NCBI RefSeq assembly: GCF_000424105.1
Contig: NZ_AUJG01000011.1
Coordinates: 1-64,000, forward strand
From: Lachnospira multipara ATCC 19207
GTDB lineage: Bacteria; Bacillota; Clostridia; Lachnospirales; Lachnospiraceae
Direction: 5' to 3'
DNA length: 64,000 nt
Each line of letters starts with the position of its first letter. Within the stretch, counting starts at the first letter, position 1. Below, one piece after another: positions 32,875 to 42,120 of the stretch. Under the pieces are notes generated by a model. The model was not told where the DNA came from. It saw only the letters and a program-made list of their open reading frames with translations, and searched no databases. The translations under genes were made by a program, and so were the position numbers.

Positions 32875-33558
32875 ATGGACATTAATTATGAGTTAAAATT
32901 TCCTTTAGTAGAACATTTTATAAGTATTAATGGCGAGGGTAGAAGAGCGGGTCAGTTAGCACTTTTTATTAGACTTGCAGGATGTAACCTCGATTGTAGC
33001 TATTGCGATACTAAGTGGGCTAATAAAGCAGATGTTAAATTTGAGAAAAAGACAATAAGAGAAATCGTTGATATTGTTAAGAATTCTAATTGTAAAAATG
33101 TGACATTAACAGGTGGCGAACCTCTTTTAAAGAAGGATGTGGACCAACTTATTGCAGCTATTTTAGAGTTAGATGACATTAGACTTGAAATTGAAACAAA
33201 CGGAAGTCAACCAATTAAGAAATATGATGATTGGGAGCGTCGTCCGGTTATGACTCTTGATTATAAGCTTGCAAGTTCAGGTTGTGAGGCAGCTATGAAT
33301 ACAGAAAACTTTAACTATCTTCATAAGGAGGATTCAGTAAAGTTTGTTAGTGGCAGCAGAGCTGACCTTGAAAGAACACTTGAAATCATAACAAAATATG
33401 ATTTAACTTCAAAAGCAAATTGTATTATAAGCCCTGTGTTTGGACAGATTGAACCAGTGGAAATCGTTGATTTTATGAAGGAGCATGAAATGAATGATGT
33501 CTTTTTACAGTTACAGATGCACAAAATCATCTGGGACCCAAACAAGCAAGGAGTTTAA
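32875..33558 (+). CDS. queE: 7-carboxy-7-deazaguanine synthase
   Basis: QueE is a radical-SAM enzyme that rearranges 6-carboxytetrahydropterin to 7-carboxy-7-deazaguanine. The cluster motif is CNLDCSYC in RLAGCNLDCSYCDTKW (residues about 35-50), and TLTGGEPLL (about 81-89) is the SAM-binding GGE motif. The N-terminal HFISINGEGRRAGQLA is typical of the family. The start is the ATG at 32875, ten bases after AAAGGA; an in-frame TTG at 32866 is too close to that site. Confidence 0.92.
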   Translation: MDINYELKFPLVEHFISINGEGRRAGQLALFIRLAGCNLDCSYCDTKWANKADVKFEKKTIREIVDIVKNSNCKNVTLTGGEPLLKKDVDQLIAAILELDDIRLEIETNGSQPIKKYDDWERRPVMTLDYKLASSGCEAAMNTENFNYLHKEDSVKFVSGSRADLERTLEIITKYDLTSKANCIISPVFGQIEPVEIVDFMKEHEMNDVFLQLQMHKIIWDPNKQGV

Positions 33559-33569
33559 TGCGTGAGGTC

Positions 33570-33680
33570 CCCCCTGTCATAACTAGCGCAGCTAGTTGTG
33601 ACCAAGCGTCAGCCCTTCGCGAAGCGAATCTAATGGCTGATGTTCCCCCCCGGCAGCAGTTAGCGAAGCTAACTACGACA
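33570..33680 (+). repeat. intergenic hairpin tract between queE and queC
   Basis: AACTAGC/GCTAGTT (33581-33597), GTCAGCC/GGCTGAT enclosing the palindrome CTTCGCGAAG (about 33608-33640), and GTTAGC/GCTAAC around GAA (33659-33673) lie in a row, separated by C6-C7 tracts. The tract interrupts an otherwise tight operon. It may be an mRNA-processing or stability element, or a relic of a mobile repeat. Confidence 0.55.
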
Positions 33681-33709
33681 AAATACATTAGAAAAGGAAG
33701 GTTAAGATT

Positions 33710-34420
33710 ATGGCAGAGAAAAAAGAAAAAGCATTAGTACTATGTAGTGGTGGAATCGATAGTACAACATGTCTTGGTATGGCAGTGGATAAATATGGTA
33801 AGGAAAATGTTGTAGCTCTTTCAATTAGCTACGGACAGAAGCATGACAGAGAAGTAAAGAGCGCTAAAAAGGTCTGTGAATTTTACGGCGTTGAGCTCTA
33901 TACTCTCGATTTAGCAAAGATTTTCACATATAGTAATTGTTCCCTTTTAAAGGGTTCTGAAGAAGAGATTCCAAAGGAAAGTTATGCAGAGCAGTTAAAG
34001 GAAACAAATGGAAAGCCAGTTTCAACTTACGTTCCATTTAGAAATGGTTTATTCCTTTCATCAGCAGCAAGTTTTGCTCTTTCTAAGGAATGTAGCGTAA
34101 TTTACTATGGTGCTCATGCAGATGATGCAGCAGGTAGTGCTTATCCAGATTGCTCAACAGTATTTAATGATGCTATGAATAAGGCAATTTATGAGGGAAG
34201 TGGAAAGCAGTTAAAGATTGTTGCTCCATTTATTAATTCTCATAAGGCAGATGTAGTAAAGGAAGGCCTTAGACTTGGCGTTCCATATAAGTACACATGG
34301 AGTTGCTATGAAGGCAAGGATAAGCCATGTGGCGTTTGCGGTACATGTATTGATAGAGCGGAAGCTTTCAGACTTAACGGAGCCCCAGATCCAGCCCTAA
34401 CATACGAGTTTGAAGATTAA
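33710..34420 (+). CDS. queC: 7-cyano-7-deazaguanine synthase
   Basis: QueC uses ATP and ammonia to turn 7-carboxy-7-deazaguanine into preQ0. The PP-loop is [13 protein letters not shown] (residues about 10-22). The zinc-binding cysteines are in the C-terminal segment [16 protein letters not shown] (about 199-214), followed by [13 protein letters not shown]. The 236-residue length is normal. AAGGAAGG precedes the ATG. It is separated from queE by the hairpin tract and followed 29 bases later by queF. Confidence 0.94.
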   Translation: MAEKKEKALVLCSGGIDSTTCLGMAVDKYGKENVVALSISYGQKHDREVKSAKKVCEFYGVELYTLDLAKIFTYSNCSLLKGSEEEIPKESYAEQLKETNGKPVSTYVPFRNGLFLSSAASFALSKECSVIYYGAHADDAAGSAYPDCSTVFNDAMNKAIYEGSGKQLKIVAPFINSHKADVVKEGLRLGVPYKYTWSCYEGKDKPCGVCGTCIDRAEAFRLNGAPDPALTYEFED

Positions 34421-34449
34421 TTTATAGACTAATTAGCCGGAGGTATAAT

Positions 34450-34950
34450 ATGAGTACAACAAGAAAACCAGAAGAGAGAGAAAATGTTACATTATTAGGT
34501 CAGGCTGGCGTTAAGTATAAGTCAGACTACGCACCAGAAGTTTTAGAGACATTTGTTAATAAGCATCCAGGAAATGACTATTTTGTAAAGTTCAACTGTC
34601 CAGAGTTTACATCACTTTGCCCTATTACGGGACAGCCAGATTTTGCGACAATCTATATTTCCTACGTACCAGGAGAATTAATGGTGGAGAGTAAGTCGCT
34701 TAAGCTTTACTTATTTAGCTTTAGAAACCATGGCGATTTCCACGAAGATTGCGTAAACATCATTATGAAGGATTTAATTAAGCTTATGGATCCTAAGTAT
34801 ATTGAGGTTTGGGGAAAATTCACTCCAAGAGGAGGAATTTCTATTGATCCTTACTGTAATTACGGTAAGAAGGGTACTAAGTGGGAAGAGGTTGCATTTG
34901 ACAGATTAACTCACCACGACATGTATCCAGAGAAGGTTGATAATAGATAA
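34450..34950 (+). CDS. queF: NADPH-dependent preQ0 reductase
   Basis: QueF reduces the nitrile of preQ0 to the aminomethyl group of preQ1. The catalytic cysteine and substrate region is [13 protein letters not shown] (residues about 52-64), and the QueF signature is [21 protein letters not shown] (about 78-98). The 166-residue length is that of the unimodular YkvM-type subfamily. CCGGAGG precedes the start. It completes a full preQ1 operon from dihydroneopterin triphosphate; the tRNA-guanine transglycosylase is not in this window. Confidence 0.95.
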   Translation: MSTTRKPEERENVTLLGQAGVKYKSDYAPEVLETFVNKHPGNDYFVKFNCPEFTSLCPITGQPDFATIYISYVPGELMVESKSLKLYLFSFRNHGDFHEDCVNIIMKDLIKLMDPKYIEVWGKFTPRGGISIDPYCNYGKKGTKWEEVAFDRLTHHDMYPEKVDNR

Positions 34951-35038
34951 GTTTCTTGTGGTTGCCCTCTTTATGTGCTATTATTTAGTTAGATATTTTG
35001 GAACAATATAATAGGGGTTAAATAGTTGAGGGTAATTT

Positions 35039-36340
35039 ATGGAAGCTAAAAAAGCTAGTAAAAAGAGTCCTAAAAGTATTCGTAACCAAATGATGAGAGC
35101 AGCAACAATTCCAGCTGTTTTTATGCTTGTGATTATTGTGTTTGTTTCTCATGCTATGATGCGTAATGCTATTGATAATAACATTAAGCAGAACCTAATT
35201 GATTTTGCGAATACTGCAATTAACATGATGAATAGAGAGAATCCAGGAGACTACACTAAGGTGGGAGAAGAGGAGGTCGCAATTTATAAGGGTGAGACTC
35301 TTCTTAATAACAATTACGATTTAATTGATTCCTTGGTTGATGGAACTAACATGGGAATTACATTTTTTTATAATGACCTTAGAGTAATCTCAACTCTTAA
35401 ATATAGTGACGGAGCGCGTATTGTAAGCATTGCTGCACACAGTAAAGTTAAAAAAGATGTACTAGAAAAAGGCAAGTCAAAGTTTTATAATAATGTCACT
35501 TTGAATGGAATCAATTACTATGCATATTATAAAGTTCTCTATAATTCAGATGGCTCTATTGCTGGAATGGTAGAGGTGGTTAAGCTTGCCAATCAGGTCA
35601 ACACCTACATTTTACTAAAACTGATTCCAGTTTATATTATTGGAACTATCGGAATAATTATGATTGGCTTTATTAGTTATAAGAGCACAGGAAATTTCGT
35701 TTCTGTGATTTCTAAACTTGAGAAGCAATTTACTAAGGTATCTAAGGGTAAACTAGATGGCAGTCTAGATCCTAATATTTTGAATAGAAATGATGAATTT
35801 GGAAGTATGGCCAAGGCCGTTGTGAAAATGCAGACAGCCCTTAGGGCTATGATTGAACTCGATACTTTAACCCAGATTAACAATAGAAGGCGCGGTGATA
35901 CAAGGCTTAGAAGCATTATTAACCGAGCTAGAGAAAAGGGAACTGAGTTCAATGTAGCAATTGGGGATATCGACTATTTCAAGAAAGTTAACGATACCTA
36001 TGGACACGATGCGGGAGATGCAGTCTTAGTGGCTGTTGCCAACATTTTAAAGAAAGGAATGCAGGGCAGAGGCTTTGTTGCCCGTTGGGGTGGCGAAGAA
36101 TTTCTAATCGTGTTTGATAGGATGGATTATGACTCATCAATTAAGCACCTAAATCGAATTCTTGATAGAATCAGAGCGGAGGTTGTTCACGTTAATGGTT
36201 ATGAGATTTCTGTAACTATGTCCTTTGGGATTACTAGAGGTAAGGAAAACGACGAGAACAACTTAGTCATTAAGAGAGCCGACGAGCTCTTGTATACAGC
36301 TAAGTCCACAGGAAGAAATCAAGTTGTATCAGGATTTTAG
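35039..36340 (+). CDS. membrane-bound diguanylate cyclase
   Basis: Topology is one membrane helix (residues about 22-42), an extracellular single-cache-like sensor (43-190), a second helix (192-214), a HAMP-like linker (about 215-270) and a GGEEF domain. The cyclase site GGEEF is intact at 351-355, with DIDYFKKVNDTYGHDAGD upstream, so synthesis of c-di-GMP is expected. The position of the inhibitory I-site, RxxD shortly before GGEEF, reads RGFVARW and lacks the motif, which suggests no product inhibition. GAGGG precedes the ATG. Confidence 0.9.
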   Translation: MEAKKASKKSPKSIRNQMMRAATIPAVFMLVIIVFVSHAMMRNAIDNNIKQNLIDFANTAINMMNRENPGDYTKVGEEEVAIYKGETLLNNNYDLIDSLVDGTNMGITFFYNDLRVISTLKYSDGARIVSIAAHSKVKKDVLEKGKSKFYNNVTLNGINYYAYYKVLYNSDGSIAGMVEVVKLANQVNTYILLKLIPVYIIGTIGIIMIGFISYKSTGNFVSVISKLEKQFTKVSKGKLDGSLDPNILNRNDEFGSMAKAVVKMQTALRAMIELDTLTQINNRRRGDTRLRSIINRAREKGTEFNVAIGDIDYFKKVNDTYGHDAGDAVLVAVANILKKGMQGRGFVARWGGEEFLIVFDRMDYDSSIKHLNRILDRIRAEVVHVNGYEISVTMSFGITRGKENDENNLVIKRADELLYTAKSTGRNQVVSGF

Positions 36341-36370
36341 CTAGATTATATATAAGGTGGATATACGGTT

Positions 36371-37519
36371 ATGGAATGTAAACATATAGATATATCAGAT
36401 GAGATATCTACAGCTATAAAATCAAAAACTCCAATAGTTGCCCTTGAAGTGGCATCGATTTTTCTTAACTTACAATATCCAGAGAATGTTGAATTGGTTA
36501 AGTCATTAATTAACGCAATTAAGGAGTATGGCGTAGTTCCAGCTCTTATGTATGTTGCGAATGGAAGAATAAAGGTAGGTTTATCGGATTCTGATATAGA
36601 TTTTTTAGGTCATAATAGGGAAAATATATCTCGAATTAGTAAGCGAGACTTACCCATTGCACTTGCTGCTAATGAAACTGGCAATATGCTTTTATCTGCA
36701 GTTATTTACATAGCTTCAAAGGTAGGCATAAAGGTAGTTTCAGCCTCTTCAATTGCAGGTGTTAATAAGGAATTGCTAGAAGGCTTTGAAAGCTCTTATG
36801 ATATTGAGTCTTTATCAGCAAGCAATGTGCTACTAGTATGTTCAGGCATTAGACCCGGTTATAACATCAAGGAAACTATGGCAAAGCTTGAGGAAAAGGA
36901 AATTTATGTAGCTGGCTTTAAGACTGATTACTTACCAAGCTTTTATTACTCTAATTCAGATGTAAGACTTAGCTATAGACTTGAGACACCTCAGGCTATT
37001 GCTGTAAGTTACAATATTAAGAACGCCTTAGAGATTGATTCTTCTTACTTACTTTTAAATCCAGTTTCAAAAAGTCATGAGATAAATGAAGAAGACATTG
37101 AAAAGGCCATAACAGAGGCTTTTAATGAGGCAAGACAAAGAGATATTAAGGGCACAGATTTTAATGACTACATGTTTAGACGAGTAAGGGAGTTAACTAA
37201 CGGTGCTAGTAAGACTTCATTTTTACATAACATCAATAGTAACGCTCAGCTTGCAGCTTGGATATCCTTTGCAATGTTTAAAGAAGGCACGCCACATGTG
37301 GTTAAGGCAAATGTATCTGATAACATAAAGAAGGTAGCAGACCCTATTCTTACTGCAAACTCTAATAATAATTCCTCTAAGATTATGGATTTTTATTTAT
37401 GGCTCTTTGCAGTTAAGAGATTTGCTCAGACCTATGATGCTTGCAAGATGATTTTTAATAATCTTTCCCCTGAGCGTCAGGCTAGTTTAAAAGAGGAGTT
37501 TGAAAAAACTATAAGTTAA
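36371..37519 (+). CDS. divergent pseudouridine-5'-phosphate glycosidase homologue
   Basis: The first about 290 residues align with PsuG, which splits pseudouridine 5'-phosphate into uracil and ribose 5-phosphate. Matching segments are TPIVALE (about 19-25), YPENVELVKSL, VPALMYVANGRIKVGLSDSDI, RDLP, DIES, and FKTDYLPSFY. However, conserved ESTIISHG is replaced by EVASIFLN, GGIGGVHR by ASSIAGVN, and the CAGAKS segment with the covalent lysine reads CSGIRP. The retained glutamate and aspartate make the fold secure, but catalysis doubtful. No psuK or transporter is adjacent. AAGGTGG precedes the ATG. Confidence 0.7.
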   Translation: MECKHIDISDEISTAIKSKTPIVALEVASIFLNLQYPENVELVKSLINAIKEYGVVPALMYVANGRIKVGLSDSDIDFLGHNRENISRISKRDLPIALAANETGNMLLSAVIYIASKVGIKVVSASSIAGVNKELLEGFESSYDIESLSASNVLLVCSGIRPGYNIKETMAKLEEKEIYVAGFKTDYLPSFYYSNSDVRLSYRLETPQAIAVSYNIKNALEIDSSYLLLNPVSKSHEINEEDIEKAITEAFNEARQRDIKGTDFNDYMFRRVRELTNGASKTSFLHNINSNAQLAAWISFAMFKEGTPHVVKANVSDNIKKVADPILTANSNNNSSKIMDFYLWLFAVKRFAQTYDACKMIFNNLSPERQASLKEEFEKTIS

Positions 37520-37527
37520 ACAATTCA

Positions 37528-37557
37528 TTGAAATAAAGTGTTTTTGTGTGATATAAT
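37528..37557 (+). promoter_or_regulatory. promoter of the Nudix gene
   Basis: TTGAAA (37528-37533) and TATAAT (37552-37557) are separated by 18 bases, upstream of the Nudix hydrolase gene. Confidence 0.5.
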
Positions 37558-37638
37558 TTCAAATGTATGTAGTAATATAGCATGTTTTCGAAAGAAGGCA
37601 TGCTAAACTTATGGAAAGAATTTTGCGAGGAAATGACA

Positions 37639-38142
37639 ATGGAATTATGGGATATCTATAATGTTAATAAAGAAAGAACAGGCAGAACCATGAAGCGTAA
37701 CGATTGGAACATGCAGCCGGGAGATTATCACCTAACAGTACTTGGCGTAATTAAAAGACCTGATGGTAGATTTTTAATTACAAGAAGAGTACTTACAAAG
37801 GCTTGGGCTCCAGGGCATTGGGAAGTTTCCGGTGGTGCTGCTATGGCTGGTGAAGATTCCATCGATGCTGTAAGAAGAGAAATTAAAGAAGAGACAGGCA
37901 TTGATGTAACTAATGCTAAGGGCGGTTACGTTTTTAGTTATAGAAGAGATAATCCTGAAGAGAAGGATAACTACTTCGTTGATATCTATCGATTTGAGAT
38001 GGATGTTAAGGACGAGGATGTTAAGTTACAGGAAGAAGAGACACTAGGTTTTAAATTTGCTAGTTTAGATGAGATAAAGGAAATCGCTGATCGCGGCGAA
38101 TTCTTACATTACGAAAGTATAAAGAAAGTTTTTGAAGATTAG
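37639..38142 (+). CDS. Nudix hydrolase
   Basis: This 167-residue protein carries a complete Nudix box, GGAAMAGEDSIDAVRREIKEETGI (positions about 62-85, metal-binding REIKEE), and the start MELWDIYNVNKERTG. That start is typical of the group related to isopentenyl-diphosphate isomerase-like and 8-oxo-dGTPase-like Nudix enzymes. The substrate is an unidentified nucleoside or isoprenoid diphosphate. GCGAGG at 37625-37630 fits the ATG at 37639 with eight bases of spacing; in-frame ATGs at 37582 and 37633 are poorly placed. A terminator follows. Confidence 0.85.
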   Translation: MELWDIYNVNKERTGRTMKRNDWNMQPGDYHLTVLGVIKRPDGRFLITRRVLTKAWAPGHWEVSGGAAMAGEDSIDAVRREIKEETGIDVTNAKGGYVFSYRRDNPEEKDNYFVDIYRFEMDVKDEDVKLQEEETLGFKFASLDEIKEIADRGEFLHYESIKKVFED

Positions 38143-38147
38143 AATTT

Positions 38148-38185
38148 AAGGACAAGTCATTTATTTTAATGGCCTGTCCTTTTTT
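38148..38185 (+). terminator. rho-independent terminator
   Basis: AAGGACA pairs with TGTCCTT, followed by T6, after the Nudix gene. Confidence 0.8.
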
Positions 38186-38360
38186 GAATGCAGTGTAAGC
38201 AATCCCCCGCTTCAAAAGCGTAAGCTTTAAGCGGGGGTATAAAGCTTACTAGTGTCAGAAGGGGTTAAAGCCCCTTCTGACAGGTGGCACAAAGTGCCAC
38301 TGCGTTCATGAGGAAGTAGCGAAGCGGATTCCGAATGTCCGCTTTACTGCTTATATAACT
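38186..38360 (+). repeat. intergenic multi-hairpin element
   Basis: GCAGTG (38190) can pair with CACTGC (38298) around three stems. These are GTAAGC/GCTTAC with CCCCCGCTT/AAGCGGGGG (38195-38249), the perfect twelve-base TGTCAGAAGGGG/CCCCTTCTGACA (38253-38282) and GTGGCAC/GTGCCAC (38284-38300). GCGGA/TCCGC follows. The first stem, with AAGCAATCCCCC, resembles IS200/IS605 end palindromes and the element at 10583. It lies upstream of the ABC exporter genes and may affect their expression. Confidence 0.6.
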
Positions 38361-38397
38361 ACTCTGCGTATGGGCAGAAATATATGGGGAGGCTTAT

Positions 38398-40173
38398 ATG
38401 ATTAAGTACATTAAAAAATACTGGTGGGCAGCAGTTCTAGCCCCACTATTTATGATTGGGGAGGCCAGCATGGACCTCTTACAGCCAAGACTTATGAGTA
38501 AAATTGTAGATGAAGGTGTTCTTGGCCTTTCAAATAACGGAGTTGGTGACCTTGGACTAGTTATTAGACTGGGCCTTATGATGATTTTCTTTGTGTTTAT
38601 TGGTGGTGTTTGTGGCATTATGTCCGGAATTTTTGCCAATATCGCAGGTCAGAATTTCGGTAATGATGTTAGAAAGGATTTGTTTAGTCGTATAATGAGC
38701 TTTTCATTTTCACAGACAGATGAATTCTCCACAGGCTCTCTAATTACAAGGGTTACTAATGATGTAACTCAGGTGCAAAATTTCGTGCAGATGGCCCTTC
38801 GAGGTTTTGTTAGAACCTTTATTCTCTTTATTGGCGGCCTTTTTTGCATGCTCAGTCTAAACTTAAGTTTTGGCGTGGTTATTGGAATTTCTCTACCACT
38901 AATCTTGCTTTGCGTAATATATTTTATTGCCAAGGCCAATCCTAAGTTCACAATTCTTCAAAAGAAACTAGACAACTTAAATAACGTTATGCAGGAAAAT
39001 GTAGCAGGCTCTAGAGTTGTAAAGGCTTATGTTAGAGAGGATTACGAAAAGAAGAGATTTGGAAAATCCAACGATGAATTAGTAAATACCCAGCTTGACG
39101 TACTCTTACTTCTTTCTTACATGACTCCGATTATGAACGTGATTCTTAACTTTTCAGTGGTTGCCATTATTAAGGTGGGCCAGATTAATGTTATGAATGG
39201 TAGCGTCACACCGGGGGAGGTTATGGCGGCCATCACTTACGCATCACAGGTTCTTAATGCAGTTATGCGTATGAACATGATTTTCCAAAATGCATCTCGT
39301 GGTATGACATCTGGAAAGAGAATTTTGGAGGTGCTAAATTGCCTTCCAGAAATTAAGGATGGAGATTTTGAAGGATTTAAGGGAGACGACGGAAGTGCAA
39401 GAGACGAAGAGAGGGATAAGAAGCCTGGTGATATTATTTTTGAAAATGTATCTTTTGCCTATCCTACACAAAAAGAGGATTTAATTATCAAGGACTTTAG
39501 TTTACATATAAGGCCGGGAGAAACCATTGGAATCCTTGGGGAGACAGGTTGTGGTAAGTCTAGCTTGGTAAATTTAATTCCTAGATTTTATGATGTAAGT
39601 TCAGGAAGGGTGCTAATTGATGGCGTGGATGTTAGAGACTACAAGCTAAAGGCTTTAAGAGATAAGATTGCTATCGCCCTTCAAAAAAGCGAAATCTTTA
39701 GTGAGACTATAAGAGAAAATATTTATTGGGGTAAGAAAGACGCAGACTATGACAGAGTTATGCATGCTGCTAAGATGGCACAGGCCCTAGAGTTTATAGA
39801 GAATAAGCCAGAAGGAATTGGCACAGTAGTAACTCAAGGGGGTACAAGTCTTTCTGGTGGCCAGAAGCAAAGACTAGCTATTGCTAGAGCTGTAATTAAG
39901 GGGGCGGATATCCTTATATTTGATGATGCTAGCTCAGCTCTTGATTTAAAGACAGAGGCTAATCTATACAAGGACTTAAAGGAAGAATATCCTAACACTA
40001 CTAAGATTATTGTGGCTCAAAGAATTGCATCTGTTAAGGATGCAGATAGAATCGTAATTATAGATGAGGGCAAGTTATCAGCTGTGGGAAGTCACGAAGA
40101 ATTGCTAAAGATAAGTCCAATTTATCAGGATATCTATAATTCACAGTTAGGGGGTGGCCAGATTGCAGAATAA
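38398..40173 (+). CDS. ABC exporter half-transporter, noncanonical NBD
   Basis: This type IV (ABCB-like) half-transporter has six membrane helices in residues about 15-310 and an ATPase domain from about 345. Walker A is GETGCGKSS, the signature LSGGQ is canonical, but Walker B reads LIFDDASS, with aspartate at the catalytic glutamate position, and the H-loop reads VAQRIAS, with glutamine instead of histidine. This is the pattern of the degenerate subunit in heterodimeric exporters such as BmrCD/LmrCD. Its partner follows with an overlap. Substrates are probably drugs, lipids or peptides. ATGGGGAGG precedes the ATG. Confidence 0.9.
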   Translation: MIKYIKKYWWAAVLAPLFMIGEASMDLLQPRLMSKIVDEGVLGLSNNGVGDLGLVIRLGLMMIFFVFIGGVCGIMSGIFANIAGQNFGNDVRKDLFSRIMSFSFSQTDEFSTGSLITRVTNDVTQVQNFVQMALRGFVRTFILFIGGLFCMLSLNLSFGVVIGISLPLILLCVIYFIAKANPKFTILQKKLDNLNNVMQENVAGSRVVKAYVREDYEKKRFGKSNDELVNTQLDVLLLLSYMTPIMNVILNFSVVAIIKVGQINVMNGSVTPGEVMAAITYASQVLNAVMRMNMIFQNASRGMTSGKRILEVLNCLPEIKDGDFEGFKGDDGSARDEERDKKPGDIIFENVSFAYPTQKEDLIIKDFSLHIRPGETIGILGETGCGKSSLVNLIPRFYDVSSGRVLIDGVDVRDYKLKALRDKIAIALQKSEIFSETIRENIYWGKKDADYDRVMHAAKMAQALEFIENKPEGIGTVVTQGGTSLSGGQKQRLAIARAVIKGADILIFDDASSALDLKTEANLYKDLKEEYPNTTKIIVAQRIASVKDADRIVIIDEGKLSAVGSHEELLKISPIYQDIYNSQLGGGQIAE

Positions 40174-42001
40174 TACATCAAACCTTTCAAAACAGGCAGA
40201 TATGAAAAATTACAATAATATGATGGGCGGCAAGGGCCCTAGAAATAGAGGAGCAGTGGTTGAGAAGGCTCAAAACGCAGGAGTTACCCTAAAAAGACTA
40301 GTAAATTACTTTAAAAAAGAGTTAAATACTGTGGCTTTACTTTTACTTGCGGTATTAATCGTTGTAATTGCTAGTGTCTATGCCCCAAAGCTTCAAAGTA
40401 ATGCCATTGATAGTATTACAGATGGAAACTACAAGGCAGTAGGACCAATCCTTGTTGTTATGCTAATTACCTATGGAATTTATAGCCTCTTTAGTTTTGT
40501 ACAAACTAGACTTAGCGCCATGCTTAGCCAAAGGATTGTAAAGAGACTACGAGAGGATTTGTTTGATTGCATCGTTAACCTACCTATAAAGTACTTAGAT
40601 GCCCACTCTCACGGTGACATTATGAGTAGAATGACTAATGATGTGGAAAATGTATCTACAACTATTTCCCAGAGTTTATCATCACTATTTTCCGGTATCC
40701 TTACAATTATAGGCACAGCCCTTATGATGATCTACTTATGTCCGAAGCTTGCTGCATTTTCCATAATCACAGTAATTCTTACTTTGCTTGCCACTAAGTA
40801 TTTATCAAAGGCCATGAGAAAGTTTTACATGAAAAGACAGGTCTTACTTGGTAGTTTAAATGGTACTGTTGAAGAGATGATTACAGGCTACAAGACAGTA
40901 ACAGCCTATAATAGACAGGAAGAGGTTTTAAAGGAATTTGCCAATACATCAAATAATCTTACAAGAGTTGGTATTGTGGCAGAGGTTTTAGGAAGTTCTA
41001 TGGGACCTATTATGAATGTCATTAATAACATTGGTTTTGTAATTATTGCGGCCTTTGGTGGATATTTTGCCATAAATGGGGTGATTTCCGTTGGCGTAAT
41101 CTCTGCCTTTATTGTCTATGCTAAGCAGTTTGGTAGACCTATTGATGAGCTTGCAAACATTTATGGCCAGATTCAGACAGCCATTGCCGGCGCTGAACGT
41201 GTCTTTGCCATAATGGATGAGCCAAAGGAGGATAAGTCAGGAACTAAGCTTATGGATTCTTCAAAGGGACTCATTAGCTTTAAAAATGTAAACTTTTCTT
41301 ATGTGCCAGAAAAGCAGGTTTTATATGACTTTAACTTAGAAGTCAAGGCAGGGGAAAAGGTGGCACTAGTTGGTTCTACAGGTAGTGGAAAGACAACTGT
41401 TGTAAATCTATTAATGCGTTTTTACGATATAGATAGTGGCGAGATTTTAATTGATGGTGTGAATATAAAGGACATTGACTGTAATAATCTAAGAAAGAAT
41501 ACAGCAATTGTTCTACAGGATACAGTGCTTTTTGCAGATACTGTTAAGAATAATCTTAAGTACTCTAATTTAGAGGCTACAGATTTAGAGGTGGAAGAGG
41601 CTGCAAAACATAGTCATTGTAAGAACATGATAAATCATTTTAAGAATAAATACGACTTTAGATTAGCTAAGGAAGGACAAAACATTTCCCAAGGACAAAG
41701 ACAGCTCCTAAGTATTGCTAGAGCTTTCCTTGCAAAGCCAAAGATTCTTATATTAGATGAGGCTACTTCTTCTGTAGATACAAGAACAGAGAAGAGAATT
41801 CAGGATGCCATGGTTAATCTTATGAAGGATAGAACTAGCCTTATTATTGCTCATAGACTATCAACTATTCAGGATGCTGATAAAATTGTGGTTATGGATC
41901 AGGGAAAAATAGTAGAAATAGGCAATCATAAGGAATTACTTAAGGCAAAGGGACGTTATTACGAGCTTTATATGACTCAGTTTGCAGGTCAGGAAATTTA
42001 G
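40163..42001 (+). CDS. ABC exporter half-transporter, catalytic NBD partner
   Basis: This second half-transporter has a hydrophilic N-terminal extension of about 45 residues, six membrane helices and an ATPase domain from about residue 375. Walker A is GSTGSGKTT, Walker B ILILDEATSS keeps the glutamate and the H-loop IAHRLST keeps histidine, but the signature is degenerate (ISQGQ instead of LSGGQ). It therefore complements the preceding protein: one canonical and one degenerate ATP site in the heterodimer. The likely start is TTG at 40163, after GGGGTGG, overlapping the upstream gene by 11 bases; GTG at 40154 is an alternative. Confidence 0.88.
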   Translation: MQNNTSNLSKQADMKNYNNMMGGKGPRNRGAVVEKAQNAGVTLKRLVNYFKKELNTVALLLLAVLIVVIASVYAPKLQSNAIDSITDGNYKAVGPILVVMLITYGIYSLFSFVQTRLSAMLSQRIVKRLREDLFDCIVNLPIKYLDAHSHGDIMSRMTNDVENVSTTISQSLSSLFSGILTIIGTALMMIYLCPKLAAFSIITVILTLLATKYLSKAMRKFYMKRQVLLGSLNGTVEEMITGYKTVTAYNRQEEVLKEFANTSNNLTRVGIVAEVLGSSMGPIMNVINNIGFVIIAAFGGYFAINGVISVGVISAFIVYAKQFGRPIDELANIYGQIQTAIAGAERVFAIMDEPKEDKSGTKLMDSSKGLISFKNVNFSYVPEKQVLYDFNLEVKAGEKVALVGSTGSGKTTVVNLLMRFYDIDSGEILIDGVNIKDIDCNNLRKNTAIVLQDTVLFADTVKNNLKYSNLEATDLEVEEAAKHSHCKNMINHFKNKYDFRLAKEGQNISQGQRQLLSIARAFLAKPKILILDEATSSVDTRTEKRIQDAMVNLMKDRTSLIIAHRLSTIQDADKIVVMDQGKIVEIGNHKELLKAKGRYYELYMTQFAGQEI

Positions 42002-42120
42002 ATTTAATAATATATTAAGATTGTGATTATAGGCAGTTTTTAGAATATGGTATATAATAATATTGATGTAATTTTTTGATGTGATAAGTTATTGAATTTA
42101 AATAAAAGGAATACTGAGTA

